This document shows, piece after piece, positions 1-6,687 of a stretch of DNA of 18,023 nt. This DNA comes from Bacteroidota bacterium (lineage in GTDB: Bacteria; Bacteroidota; Bacteroidia; UKL13-3), in assembly GCA_018883485.1 (NCBI GenBank), contig VEQB01000009.1:1-18023 (forward strand), read 5' to 3'. Both the position numbers and the translations under genes were made by a program. The notes under the pieces are model-generated. The model was not told the origin of the DNA and did not search any database. It saw only the letters and a program-made list of their open reading frames with translations. The first letter of the stretch is position 1. Every line of letters begins with the position of its first letter.

Positions 1-943
1 ATATAGGATGTGGTAAGTGGCTATCCCCATCATTTACATAACAAATATCAAATACTTGCACCAAACTATTGATGGTCTTACTATCACTCTCCCCCTCCAA
101 CATAAAGTAAAAATTATCCCTACCCGAGGTCAATAAATCATGCATCATATCTTTACAGGTTCTGCTTAACAAACTATTAGAAAAATCTCCAATACAAACA
201 AAAAAGTACTGCTCAAGAGGAGCAACCAAAGCTAGTTTCAAGAAGTTCTCTGGGTTTTCTCTTTCCAATAAAACGGCCCCAACTATCATTCTGCCGCGTG
301 CCATTTTCCTAATCTGTACTCCCATTTTCAATTCTTCCTCGGGCAAGTCATAATCAGAAATATCTGGCATAACCAGAACTTTTCTATAAACTCTGCTTCT
401 TAAAGGCTCCGTGTTGAACCTATCCAAAGTGCAAACCCCCACGCAAGTATCAGCAGATAACAAATAGTCCTGGTCGCGCTTGCTTGGGTCAACATTTAAT
501 TTTAACTCTCCCAAAGCATAGGCACGGGTATTGGTAAGCAATACAGAGAATTTAAATGGAAAAACTTTCTTCAACAACCATTTAGGGTAATTGGGCCTTA
601 TCCAATCTTCGGCTGGGGCAAAAAATACCAAGTCTATTTTGGCTTGAACCAAACGCGCCGCCTGATGCAATTGCCTTCGTAAGGATAAATATTGCCAACT
701 TAAATTAGATATAGAACGAAATTTTGCTTCTTGTTCTATTTCGCTTAAAGGGAAACACCTAATTTTATCTGCGTGTACCTTAAATTTAACCAAAAGCTCT
801 TGTTGCAGCTCAATCCAATCTGGAGAAAATACCACTACCATTTTTTGCATGGCCAATAAGGCTTGGGTATATTGCAAGGCATAAGCCTTGTATCTGTAAG
901 ATTGTCGCGTAAATATTAAAGCCACACAATAAGCACCCTGCAT
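1..943 (-). CDS. Glycosyltransferase-like protein, 3' end outside window
   Basis: I read an open minus-strand frame from an ATG at 943-941 to the window edge: 314 codons with no stop, and an in-frame stop lies shortly upstream of the ATG. The protein starts MQGAYCVALIFTRQ. Its pattern fits a GT-B-like glycosyltransferase. An N-terminal half with alternating strands and helices (for example KMVVVFSPDW, about residues 34-43) leads to a segment like the start of the donor-binding half (RMIVGAVLLERENPENFLKLAL, then QYFFVCIGDF), which resembles the usual 'new scene / report distance' region of GT4-type enzymes. No catalytic motif can be confirmed because the C-terminus is cut off. The gene is divergent from the tRNA-Gln/prs unit. 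The flippase and deacetylase genes further right would suit a shared surface-polysaccharide role, but that is inference. The frame is certain; the function is moderate at best. Confidence 0.55.
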   Translation of the reverse strand, partial: MQGAYCVALIFTRQSYRYKAYALQYTQALLAMQKMVVVFSPDWIELQQELLVKFKVHADKIRCFPLSEIEQEAKFRSISNLSWQYLSLRRQLHQAARLVQAKIDLVFFAPAEDWIRPNYPKWLLKKVFPFKFSVLLTNTRAYALGELKLNVDPSKRDQDYLLSADTCVGVCTLDRFNTEPLRSRVYRKVLVMPDISDYDLPEEELKMGVQIRKMARGRMIVGAVLLERENPENFLKLALVAPLEQYFFVCIGDFSNSLLSRTCKDMMHDLLTSGRDNFYFMLEGESDSKTINSLVQVFDICYVNDGDSHLPHPI

Positions 944-1028
944 GCTGCAAATATCCAACAGTAAGTAGGCTTACTATCAGCTACTTTTGCACAGGTATCA
1001 GTCATTTTCAAAAAAAATGGAGAAAGCC

Positions 1029-1058
1029 TTTGCTTTTTTTGAAAAAACTATACCTTTG
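1029..1058 (+). promoter_or_regulatory. Bacteroidota-type promoter of tRNA-Gln
   Basis: TTTG at 1029-1032 is followed after 18 bases by TACCTTTG at 1051-1058, a full match to the -7 consensus TAnnTTTG. The tRNA begins 14 bases further on, which fits a transcription start just after the box. A second full -7 match, TACTTTTG at 982-989, has no evident -33 partner. The rest of 944-1071 holds nothing else I can identify. Confidence 0.7.
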
Positions 1059-1071
1059 CGCTCCCACAAAT

Positions 1072-1144
1072 TGACCGATGGTGTAACTGGCAACACATCT
1101 GATTTTGGTTCAGAGGAGTCTAGGTTCGAGCCCTAGTCGGTCAA
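1072..1144 (+). tRNA. tRNA-Gln (anticodon TTG)
   Basis: The cloverleaf can be folded by eye. Acceptor arm TGACCGA (1072-1078) pairs with TCGGTCA (1137-1143) over seven base pairs, including the U1-A72 pair typical of glutamine tRNAs. The D-arm follows, then the anticodon stem TCTGA/TCAGA with seven-base loop TTTTGGT, which gives anticodon TTG (reads CAA). The T-arm is CTAGG/CCTAG with loop TTCGAGC. The discriminator would be A1144. CCA is not encoded, so it must be added after transcription. Confidence 0.95.
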
Positions 1145-1156
1145 CAAAAAGCTAAG

Positions 1157-1182
1157 AAAGCCGCATTTTTAGCGGCTTTTTT
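1157..1182 (+). terminator. Rho-independent terminator (or attenuator) between tRNA-Gln and prs
   Basis: Arms AAAGCCGC (1157-1164) and GCGGCTTT (1172-1179) enclose a seven-base loop and run into a T-tract ending at 1182. It sits 12 bases after the tRNA and only 6 bases before the prs ATG. It would therefore end the tRNA transcript and leave prs little room for its own leader. Confidence 0.8.
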
Positions 1183-1188
1183 ACTATT

Positions 1189-2148
1189 ATGAATCTAAAA
1201 AACGAGGTAAAAATATTCTCGGGTACCAATTCTAAGTACCTTGCAGAAAAGGTTGCAAAATCTTATGGCTTATCACTTGGCGATTGCAGCATTGCGCGCT
1301 TTAGTGATGGAGAATTTCAACCTAATTTTAATGAGTCGGTGCGCGGCTGTGATGTATTTTTGGTTCAAAGCACCTTTGCCAATAGCGATAATTTAATGGA
1401 AATGTTATTGATGATAGATGCCGCAAAACGCGCTTCTGCTCATTATATTACTGCTGTTATCCCTTATTTTGGCATGGCGCGCCAAGACAGAAAAGATAAA
1501 CCACGCGTATCCATTGGTTCAAAAGTTGTGGCCGATATTTTAACCTCGGTTGGGGCAAGCAGAGTAATCACTATGGACTTGCATGCGCCGCAGATTCAGG
1601 GCTTTTTCGAAATTCCAGTAGATCACTTAGATTCTTCAGTGATTTTTTTGCCTTTTATGCAAAAGTTGAGTATCAACAACCATAACCTTATGATTGCCTC
1701 ACCAGATATAGGTTCAAGCGCAAGAGCAAGAACCTATGCCAAGGCATTAGGCTGCGATATGGTAATTGTAGATAAGGAAAGAAGAAGAGCCAATGAGATT
1801 GCCTCTATGACCTTAATTGGAGATGTAACTGGCAGAGATGTAATTATGGTAGATGATATCATAGATACAGGAAATACTCTTGCCAAAGCTGCACAGTTAA
1901 TTAAAGATAAGGGTGCCAAAAGTGTAAGAGCCATGTGCACGCACCCTGTGCTAAGTGGCAAGGCTTACGAAACCATTGAAGAGAGTATTTTGGATGAATT
2001 GGTTGTAACCGATACCATCCCATTGAGAAAAGAAAGTTCTAAAATCAAGGTATTGTCGGTAGCCGAGCTATTTGCAGAAGCTATCCGTAACATTACCGAG
2101 CACGGATCTATCTCCAGTCTTTTTGATATCAAGAAAAGTCAGGGATAA
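1189..2148 (+). CDS. prs: Ribose-phosphate pyrophosphokinase (PRPP synthetase)
   Basis: This cytoplasmic enzyme transfers pyrophosphate from ATP to ribose 5-phosphate. The product, PRPP, feeds purine, pyrimidine, NAD, histidine and tryptophan synthesis. The 319 residues match class I PRPP synthetases along their full length. Visible motifs are the ATP-site region RFSDGE (38-42), the metal-binding MDLHAPQIQGFF (129-140, with D130 and H132), the catalytic-loop lysine K196 in VDKERR, and the ribose-phosphate loop VDDIIDTGNT (221-230). The length is only slightly above the usual 310-315, and the N-terminus MNLKNEVKIFSG fits the family, so ATG 1189 is the likely start even though it is only 6 bases after a terminator hairpin. 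rplY follows 79 bases downstream, the usual prs-ctc order. No odd residue was seen. Confidence 0.96.
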   Translation: MNLKNEVKIFSGTNSKYLAEKVAKSYGLSLGDCSIARFSDGEFQPNFNESVRGCDVFLVQSTFANSDNLMEMLLMIDAAKRASAHYITAVIPYFGMARQDRKDKPRVSIGSKVVADILTSVGASRVITMDLHAPQIQGFFEIPVDHLDSSVIFLPFMQKLSINNHNLMIASPDIGSSARARTYAKALGCDMVIVDKERRRANEIASMTLIGDVTGRDVIMVDDIIDTGNTLAKAAQLIKDKGAKSVRAMCTHPVLSGKAYETIEESILDELVVTDTIPLRKESSKIKVLSVAELFAEAIRNITEHGSISSLFDIKKSQG

Positions 2149-2176
2149 GCCATGTTCTATAGTTGATGGGAATTGA

Positions 2177-2198
2177 CCCAGACACAAAGTCGTCTGGG
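2177..2198 (+). other. Stem-loop in the prs-rplY intergenic region
   Basis: CCCAGAC (2177-2183) and GTCTGGG (2192-2198) form a perfect seven-base-pair, GC-rich stem with an eight-base loop. No T-tract follows, so it is not a standard terminator. It lies 29 bases before the rplY ATG, so it would be in the leader of rplY or in the linker of a prs-rplY transcript. Confidence 0.5.
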
Positions 2199-2227
2199 AA
2201 ATTTGAGTAAACCGAAAAATAAAATAT

Positions 2228-2824
2228 ATGAAATCAGTAGCAATGTTTGGAAATCGCCGCGAGGATCTCGGCAAGGTTTCCACAAAAAGTTTAAGAGTAG
2301 AAGGTAAAGTACCTTGTGTGTTGTACGGAGGAGATGACCATGTTCATTTCTCTATGTATGAGCCAGATTTTAAACTATTGGTGTATACACCAAACACTTA
2401 CAAAGTTAAGTTAGACATAGACGGTAAAATTTACTCAGCTATGTTAAAAGACATTCAGTTTCACCCAGTAAACGAATCTATCTTACACGCAGATTTTCAA
2501 GAAATCCAGGACGGAAAAACCGTAGAAATTGGTATTCCAGTTAAGGTTGTAGGAAATTCTGTTGGGGTGCGTGCGGGTGGTAAGTTATTGGTTAAAGCCA
2601 AGAAGTTACGCGTTAAAGCCTTACCAAGCGATTTACCAGATTTTATCGAAATCAATATCGAGAATTTAGAAATTGGAAAATCGATTAAAGTAGGTGAGTT
2701 AGCTGGCATACCAGGATTAACCTTGTTAGACTCGCCAAACAACCCAGTAGTTTCTGTTAAAACCACCCGTGCGGTGCAAGAAGCTGCTAAGGCCGACGAA
2801 AAAGACGCTAAGAAGAAAAAATAA
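2228..2824 (+). CDS. rplY: 50S ribosomal protein L25 (Ctc/TL5 form)
   Basis: L25 binds 5S rRNA in the large ribosomal subunit. This is the long, two-domain Ctc/TL5 form (198 residues, against about 94 in E. coli). An N-terminal L25 barrel spans about residues 5-92, with the family-like opening REDLGKVSTKSLRVEGKVPCVLYGG. A C-terminal Ctc domain spans about 98-180 and contains DFQEIQDGKTVEIGIPVKVVG. A lysine/alanine-rich tail ends in KKKK, suited to RNA contact. The gene follows prs in the same direction and is closed by a strong terminator at 2853-2886. In many bacteria pth follows directly; here pth is about 10 kb away. ATG 2228 has no clear Shine-Dalgarno sequence, only an AT-rich leader, which is usual in this phylum. 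Confidence 0.94.
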   Translation: MKSVAMFGNRREDLGKVSTKSLRVEGKVPCVLYGGDDHVHFSMYEPDFKLLVYTPNTYKVKLDIDGKIYSAMLKDIQFHPVNESILHADFQEIQDGKTVEIGIPVKVVGNSVGVRAGGKLLVKAKKLRVKALPSDLPDFIEINIENLEIGKSIKVGELAGIPGLTLLDSPNNPVVSVKTTRAVQEAAKADEKDAKKKK

Positions 2825-2841
2825 GCAAAAGTATTTTTTTT

Positions 2842-2894
2842 GTATTCCATTTGACCCGAAAGCAATTGTTTTCGGGTCTTTTTTTTGAAGTTTT
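2842..2894 (+). repeat. Direct repeat, copy A (52-53 bp, contains terminator)
   Basis: This stretch starts GTATTCCATTTGACCCG and runs through the terminator to AAGTTTT. It matches 3369-3420 with two substitutions and one single-base indel. Weaker similarity continues outward (TAAATGACC against TAAATAACC). The two copies bracket the orphan antitoxin and the broken toxin. Confidence 0.8.
2853..2886 (+). terminator. Terminator of rplY (copy A of a duplicated terminator)
   Basis: GACCCGAAA (2853-2861) pairs with TTTCGGGTC (2870-2878), followed by eight T (2879-2886). An almost identical terminator lies at 3380-3413. The rest of 2887-3004 is very AT-rich with nothing recognised except a -7 box just before the next gene. 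Confidence 0.85.
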
Positions 2895-2980
2895 AACGTT
2901 AAATGACCTCTTTTCTAGAAGCATTGCTAATTAATAGTATAATTAGAAAATCTGAAAAATTAATAATAGTAAATTTTAAT

Positions 2981-2988
2981 TAAATTTG
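2981..2988 (+). promoter_or_regulatory. -7 box of the antitoxin gene
   Basis: TAAATTTG is a full match to TAnnTTTG, placed 16 bases before the antitoxin ATG at 3005. No convincing -33 TTTG is seen upstream. Confidence 0.45.
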
Positions 2989-3004
2989 AGAAACTTTAAT
3001 TTCT

Positions 3005-3235
3005 ATGAAAGCAGAATTACAGATAGATATCACATTTGACCAAATTTTATCAATGGTTAAACAATTACCTAGGCAGCAAAAAATTAAGTTAACCAAGGAG
3101 TTAGAGAAAGATGTTGTTGGATCAAAACTATCAAAACTTTTAAGTTCTTTCAAGACAAATGAGCTTAGTTTAAAAACTATAACCAAGGAAGTTGAACTTG
3201 TAAGGCAAGAAATGTATGACAAACAAAAGCGTTAG
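3005..3235 (+). CDS. Antitoxin of a type II TA system, VapB15-like (orphan)
   Basis: The 76-residue protein opens MKAELQIDITFDQILSMVKQLP and is followed by a charged helical stretch (QKIKLTKELEKD). It ends in EVELVRQEMYDKQKR. This matches the pattern I know from small Bacteroidota antitoxins paired with PIN-domain toxins (VapB15-type): an N-terminal 'D.T..QI...V.QLP' segment and a C-terminal 'I..EVE.VRQE.Y..' segment. Normally it would bind and neutralise a PIN ribonuclease and repress its own promoter. The frame is intact. The reading frame of a PIN toxin starts at 3216, inside the last codons of this gene, as expected for such operons, but that toxin is broken. So this antitoxin has no working partner here. 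The family name is from recognition, not a search. Confidence 0.72.
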   Translation: MKAELQIDITFDQILSMVKQLPRQQKIKLTKELEKDVVGSKLSKLLSSFKTNELSLKTITKEVELVRQEMYDKQKR

Positions 3236-3337
3236 AATTATTTTTGACACAAATGTTTGGATTAGTTGGAACATAATCCTTTTAAGACAGCTCAAATATT
3301 AACACCATCAGAATTTGAAAAGCTAAAAAACTGGTAA
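3216..3337 (+). pseudogene. PIN-domain toxin remnant with internal deletion
   Basis: An ATG at 3216, overlapping the antitoxin end by 20 bases, encodes MTNKSVRIIFDTNVWISW. This is a textbook PIN-toxin start, with the first catalytic aspartate in FDTN. That frame stops at 3300-3302 after 28 residues. A second frame from 3272 to 3337 reads HNPFKTAQILTPSEFEKL and ends KNW-stop, which looks like the C-terminus of the same kind of toxin. The middle, roughly 90-100 residues in a normal toxin of about 130-140, is gone, and the two ends are joined out of frame near 3265-3275. All later catalytic acids are missing, so the toxin cannot be active. Identification rests on both surviving ends and on the adjacent antitoxin. 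Confidence 0.78.
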
Positions 3338-3368
3338 AACCAATCGATTAAGGTTGAAAGATTAGACG

Positions 3369-3420
3369 GTATTCTATTTGACCCGAAAACAATTGTTTTC
3401 GGGTCTTTTTTTTAAGTTTT
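3369..3420 (+). repeat. Direct repeat, copy B (contains terminator)
   Basis: This is the partner of 2842-2894. It differs by C-to-T in the ATTC(C/T)ATTTG part, G-to-A in the loop, and one G missing after the T-run. Confidence 0.8.
3380..3413 (+). terminator. Terminator after the broken toxin (copy B)
   Basis: GACCCGAAAACAA pairs with TTGTTTTCGGGTC (3380-3405) as a perfect self-complementary run, followed by eight T (3406-3413). It is the second copy of the rplY terminator. Confidence 0.85.
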
Positions 3421-3481
3421 GTCCTTTAAATAACCAGAATAATAGAATATCCTGCCATTTATTATCTTAATGTAAAAATAA

Positions 3482-3513
3482 TTTGTAATATTTAGATTAT
3501 TCTATAATATTTG
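3482..3513 (+). promoter_or_regulatory. Promoter of cassette 1
   Basis: TTTG at 3482-3485, 20 bases, then AATATTTG at 3506-3513 (one mismatch to TAnnTTTG). The ATG at 3550 would have a leader of about 30 bases. The ACTTCACAA motif seen before cassette 2 is absent here, so the two cassettes may be controlled differently. The remainder of 3414-3549 shows nothing else. Confidence 0.5.
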
Positions 3514-3549
3514 CCTAAACATTTTAACTAATTATTTAGATAATTACCT

Positions 3550-4239
3550 ATGAAACACAAATTACTTTTGAGTAGTGTTCTTTCTCTTTTAACACTTACC
3601 TCTATGGCGCAACAACCCGCTACTTCTTCTGATAAAGGAACCCCTCCAGGCCTGGGTTTAGGCCTTAACCTTTCTACCAATGGTGTTGGTTTGCAAATTG
3701 CTCATACCCTTAACAAACAAGGTACTTTGGCGGCTAGGTTAGAAGGTAGATATTTACCTTTAAAAGCAGAGAACCTAGAAGTAGATGTTGAGGGTACATC
3801 ACTTATTGCCGACTTAGATACCAAGTTTGGCTCCATGGGTCTTATGGTTGATTGGCACCCTTTTGGAAATGCATTTAAAATTACGGGTGGGTTTGCCATC
3901 TTGTTAAACGACATTTCGGGCACAGCCATAACCAAAGACTCTACCAAGCAAGGTGATATTATGCTAGCACCTGAAGAAGTTGGTACCTTAACTTTTGGTT
4001 TAAAAGCAAAAGCCAGCCCATACATTGGTATTGGTTTTGGCCGCGCCATTCCTAAAACTCGTTTTGGTTTTACTTTTGAAGTAGGTTCATTTTATACCGG
4101 CGCACAGGATGTTACCTTTAAAGCTACAGGCATGTTGGAGCCGAGTTCATCTAATGAAGCTGTTTTACAAGACAACCTTAGTGGTTTAACTTGGTGGCCT
4201 GTAATGAATTTTGGATTTAACTTTAGGCTTACCCAATAA
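3550..4239 (+). CDS. Outer-membrane beta-barrel protein, cassette 1
   Basis: The 229-residue protein has a clear signal peptide (residues 1-20, LLLSSVLSLLTLTSMA, likely cut before Q21). A short linker follows, then alternating strands with glycine and aromatic residues typical of a small barrel: GLGLGLNLSTNGVGLQIAHTL, AARLEGRYLPL, FKITGGFAILL, SPYIGIGFG, FGFTFEVGSFY. The last strand, WWPVMNFGFNFRLTQ, reaches the C-terminus, as is usual for barrel insertion signals. An eight-stranded barrel is plausible, but I cannot name the family. It is closely paralogous to the gene at 8883-9629. A lipoprotein gene follows after 30 AT-rich bases and is probably co-transcribed, which suggests that the two products work together at the outer membrane. 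Confidence 0.75.
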   Translation: MKHKLLLSSVLSLLTLTSMAQQPATSSDKGTPPGLGLGLNLSTNGVGLQIAHTLNKQGTLAARLEGRYLPLKAENLEVDVEGTSLIADLDTKFGSMGLMVDWHPFGNAFKITGGFAILLNDISGTAITKDSTKQGDIMLAPEEVGTLTFGLKAKASPYIGIGFGRAIPKTRFGFTFEVGSFYTGAQDVTFKATGMLEPSSSNEAVLQDNLSGLTWWPVMNFGFNFRLTQ

Positions 4240-4269
4240 TTTAAAATAATAATTTATAATATAATTCTC

Positions 4270-5934
4270 ATGAAAAAAAGTTTATTCAATATTTTGGGAG
4301 CCGCAGCCATGCTGGGTTTAACCCTAAGCAGCTTTCAAGGCTGCAAATTAGGTGACCCATTGGAAGGTGTTGCCATTACAGTAAAGGCAGATGCTGTATC
4401 TCCAGCTCATGTGTTTAAAGTAGTTGATGCCAAAACTGGCTATTCTGCTGCGGCATTTGATAATGCAACCATTACAATTTCTGGCGATGGGGCAAGTTTT
4501 TTATACAATGAAGATGCCAAAAAAACTTTCAAGATTGTTGAAGGAAGGTTTGGTGTTTGTATAAGAAAAGGTTTTGAACCAAGTGGTAGTAAACCCTTAG
4601 TTTTTAATCTTTCTATTGCGGTTCCAGGATATATAAGCAAATCACTTACCTACAAGTTGTTCTCTACTTCTCCTACATATAATGAAATAGCTTTGGTAAA
4701 TTTAAGCACCTTACCACCAGCTGCCGCCAAAAAAGATTCAACCTTTACAGTTCCAGCTACCGGCACCACACAAGCTATTACCTTAACAACAGATTCTAAT
4801 AATACTGTTCCAGATATGGCTAGGATTAAAATTCCGGCAGGTACAATATTTAAGGATGAAAATGGGAATACGGTTAGCGGTAATATTACAGTTAAAATAA
4901 TACAAGCCATTCCAAAAACAAAAGAAGATTTTGCCTTAGCATTAACTGCCCCATTCAACACTAATTATGTAGATTCAAACAATCAGCCTTTAAACGTTTT
5001 TTTCAATGAAAAACAAATCACTAGAATAGCATTTGAATCGAATGGAAAAAAAGCAAATCCAGCAGAGAATCCATATGTAGAATTCGAAATGACTGATGAC
5101 CAATTTGTAGGAGCACAACCATTTGCGTTCAGTGGCGGTGGCGGTGGCGTTGGTGGCGGCGGTGGCCTGGGCGGCGGCGGCGGCGGCCAGTTACTGGGGA
5201 TGGCAGTTGGCTCAGGAGTAGCTGCTGCAACATCGGATAACAATGAGAATAGTTTTGGTTACCCATGTGGAGCAACTAATATAGAGCATACTATTGAAAA
5301 CTTTTCAACCATGGGGCAATTTTATGAATTTAGAACCTATAAGGCTTCAACACAACAAGAAACAGATATAATACCCAATTCCGATGGAACATTTACTGCA
5401 AGCATTTCAATTCAATCCATTGGTTGCGATGGTCTAGTAATTGTTCAATACAAAAAGAGATCTGCCACCGAATGGATATCTGCAACTTCAACAACAATTA
5501 CTTTGCCATTTGAAAGTTTACCCCAACTCACTGTTTATTTTAGGGTTGAATGTAGCAAAGGCGATTTTGACAATGCAATTTTACCAGATGCAACAGCTAT
5601 TTATCTCATAGATAATGAAGTCTACAAAGCAACTCCTAATCCTGCAAGAGCAGGGGCACTCATTTACCCTTCAGATGATCCTGTAGGTAGCGTAAAATGG
5701 CAGAGATATACAGTAACCAATAGTGTTACTAGAAATAATAAAGTATATAATGTGGTTAAAATACCAAAAAATGAGTTAACAGCTAATATAACTTATAGAG
5801 CAGCATATTATAGAAGTGGTGCGCGTATAGACAATGATGTAGATAACCCTAATGCCCCTGCATTAAAAATTGTAGGTGACTTAAATCAAATCAACGAAAT
5901 TGAATTTGAGATGACCAATGTAGACTGCAGATAA
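4270..5934 (+). CDS. Large lipoprotein, partner of barrel 1
   Basis: This is a 554-residue predicted lipoprotein. The signal peptide starts MKKSLFNILGAAAMLG, and the lipobox SSFQGC places the lipidated cysteine at C25. The mature start KLGDPLEGVAI is shared with the lipoprotein at 9661-11379. A beta-rich body follows. Around residues 195-225 it carries IPAGTIFKDENGNTVSG, a 'hydrophobic-P-x-G-x ... D-x-x-G' segment that recurs in the paralogue and faintly recalls ZU5-like domains. Residues 289-306 are glycines broken only by V294 and L300, followed by an alanine/glycine-rich stretch. The C-terminal part (VECSKG ... VDCR) aligns loosely with the paralogue. The protein would sit on the outer membrane or cell surface, probably beside the barrel encoded just upstream. 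No enzyme motif was seen, and the function is unknown. Confidence 0.72.
   Translation: MKKSLFNILGAAAMLGLTLSSFQGCKLGDPLEGVAITVKADAVSPAHVFKVVDAKTGYSAAAFDNATITISGDGASFLYNEDAKKTFKIVEGRFGVCIRKGFEPSGSKPLVFNLSIAVPGYISKSLTYKLFSTSPTYNEIALVNLSTLPPAAAKKDSTFTVPATGTTQAITLTTDSNNTVPDMARIKIPAGTIFKDENGNTVSGNITVKIIQAIPKTKEDFALALTAPFNTNYVDSNNQPLNVFFNEKQITRIAFESNGKKANPAENPYVEFEMTDDQFVGAQPFAFSGGGGGVGGGGGLGGGGGGQLLGMAVGSGVAAATSDNNENSFGYPCGATNIEHTIENFSTMGQFYEFRTYKASTQQETDIIPNSDGTFTASISIQSIGCDGLVIVQYKKRSATEWISATSTTITLPFESLPQLTVYFRVECSKGDFDNAILPDATAIYLIDNEVYKATPNPARAGALIYPSDDPVGSVKWQRYTVTNSVTRNNKVYNVVKIPKNELTANITYRAAYYRSGARIDNDVDNPNAPALKIVGDLNQINEIEFEMTNVDCR
5134..5187 (+). repeat. GGT/GGC codon tract encoding a polyglycine stretch
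   Basis: Eighteen codons, all GGT/GGC except GTT at 294 and CTG at 300, form a very GC-rich island in an AT-rich gene. The paralogous lipoprotein gene has no equivalent. Such tracts can change length by replication slippage in whole-codon steps. Confidence 0.8.
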
Positions 5935-5950
5935 TTAATAAACTTAACTG

Positions 5951-5991
5951 AACAAAAAAAGCTTGCCCCAAAAGGCAGGCTTTTTTTGTTA
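5951..5991. terminator. Bidirectional terminator between lipoprotein 1 and the response regulator
   Basis: A seven-A run, stem GCTTGCC/GGCAGGC (one G-T pair) and a seven-T run make a terminator that works on both strands. It lies in the 54-base gap between two convergent genes. A near-identical copy (one C fewer) follows the second lipoprotein gene at 11417-11456. Confidence 0.85.
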
Positions 5992-6675
5992 GTTCTTCAA
6001 TCTTGCTTTTATTTCACTTCTATACTTTTCCGAAACCTTTAATATTGCATCCTTTATATAAACATTTTCGCCAGATAGCTTAAATTCTTTGTGGGTGTTG
6101 ATAGCATAGCGCTGGTGAATGCGCACAAAATAATCTTGGTTCAATTTTATTAAAAAGGCATCCATGGTGCTCCTAATTAAAAAATGCGTGGTCTCTAAAT
6201 GGATGTTTAAATAATTGCCATCAGATTGTATATAGTATATATCTTCTATGGTAAGATTAATGGCTTTTAAACCATCTTGTATAATTACTTGCTTCTTTTG
6301 TGCGACAGTATTTAGGTTCAGGGCAATTTTAACGGTTAAAATCAATTGAATGGTATTAATGGGCTTAACAATAAAACCCACAGGGTTGGTTTCTAAAATC
6401 TCATCCGACATTCTTTCATCTTGGTTGGCTGTTATATAAATGAAAGGAATATGTTGTTCTTGATTTAACTTTTTACCCAGCCAAACACCATTCTTTTTAC
6501 CCACCAATTGTATATCCAATAACACCAAATCTGGCTTTAACCTTCCAATTTCTACTAGCGCACTTTCAGCCTCTGGGGCAGAACCACAAACGTCGAAACC
6601 ATTTTCTATCATGCATTCTTCTAACATCAATCTAATAATTGAAACATCTTCTACTATATAAACACGTTTCTTCAT
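5989..6675 (-). CDS. LytTR-family response regulator
   Basis: This is the DNA-binding partner of the kinase encoded just upstream. From ATG 6675 it has 228 residues. The receiver domain covers about 1-115: MKKRVYIVEDVS with acidic pair E9/D10, phosphoacceptor D54 in LVLLDIQL, T82 in IYITAN and K104 in FIVKP, so all key residues are present. The LytTR domain covers about 126-228, with the typical IYYIQSDGNYLNIHL and FVRIHQRYAIN segments. An in-frame TTG four codons earlier (6687) abuts the kinase stop, but ATG 6675 gives the usual receiver start and is preferred; the gap to the kinase stop is then 12 bases. LytTR proteins bind direct repeats about two helical turns apart. A matching candidate lies at 8791-8820. 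The domain call is firm; the target is inference. Confidence 0.93.
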   Translation of the reverse strand: MKKRVYIVEDVSIIRLMLEECMIENGFDVCGSAPEAESALVEIGRLKPDLVLLDIQLVGKKNGVWLGKKLNQEQHIPFIYITANQDERMSDEILETNPVGFIVKPINTIQLILTVKIALNLNTVAQKKQVIIQDGLKAINLTIEDIYYIQSDGNYLNIHLETTHFLIRSTMDAFLIKLNQDYFVRIHQRYAINTHKEFKLSGENVYIKDAILKVSEKYRSEIKARLKN

Positions 6676-6687
6676 GTCCTTAGTCAA

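Noticed and set aside
1072..1144. tRNA-Gln as the attachment site of an island
   Set aside because: No integrase and no second copy of the tRNA 3' end seen, and the next genes are core genes (prs, rplY).
4983..5243. Proline-rich minus-strand open frame
   Set aside because: It is the antisense reading of the polyglycine codon tract.
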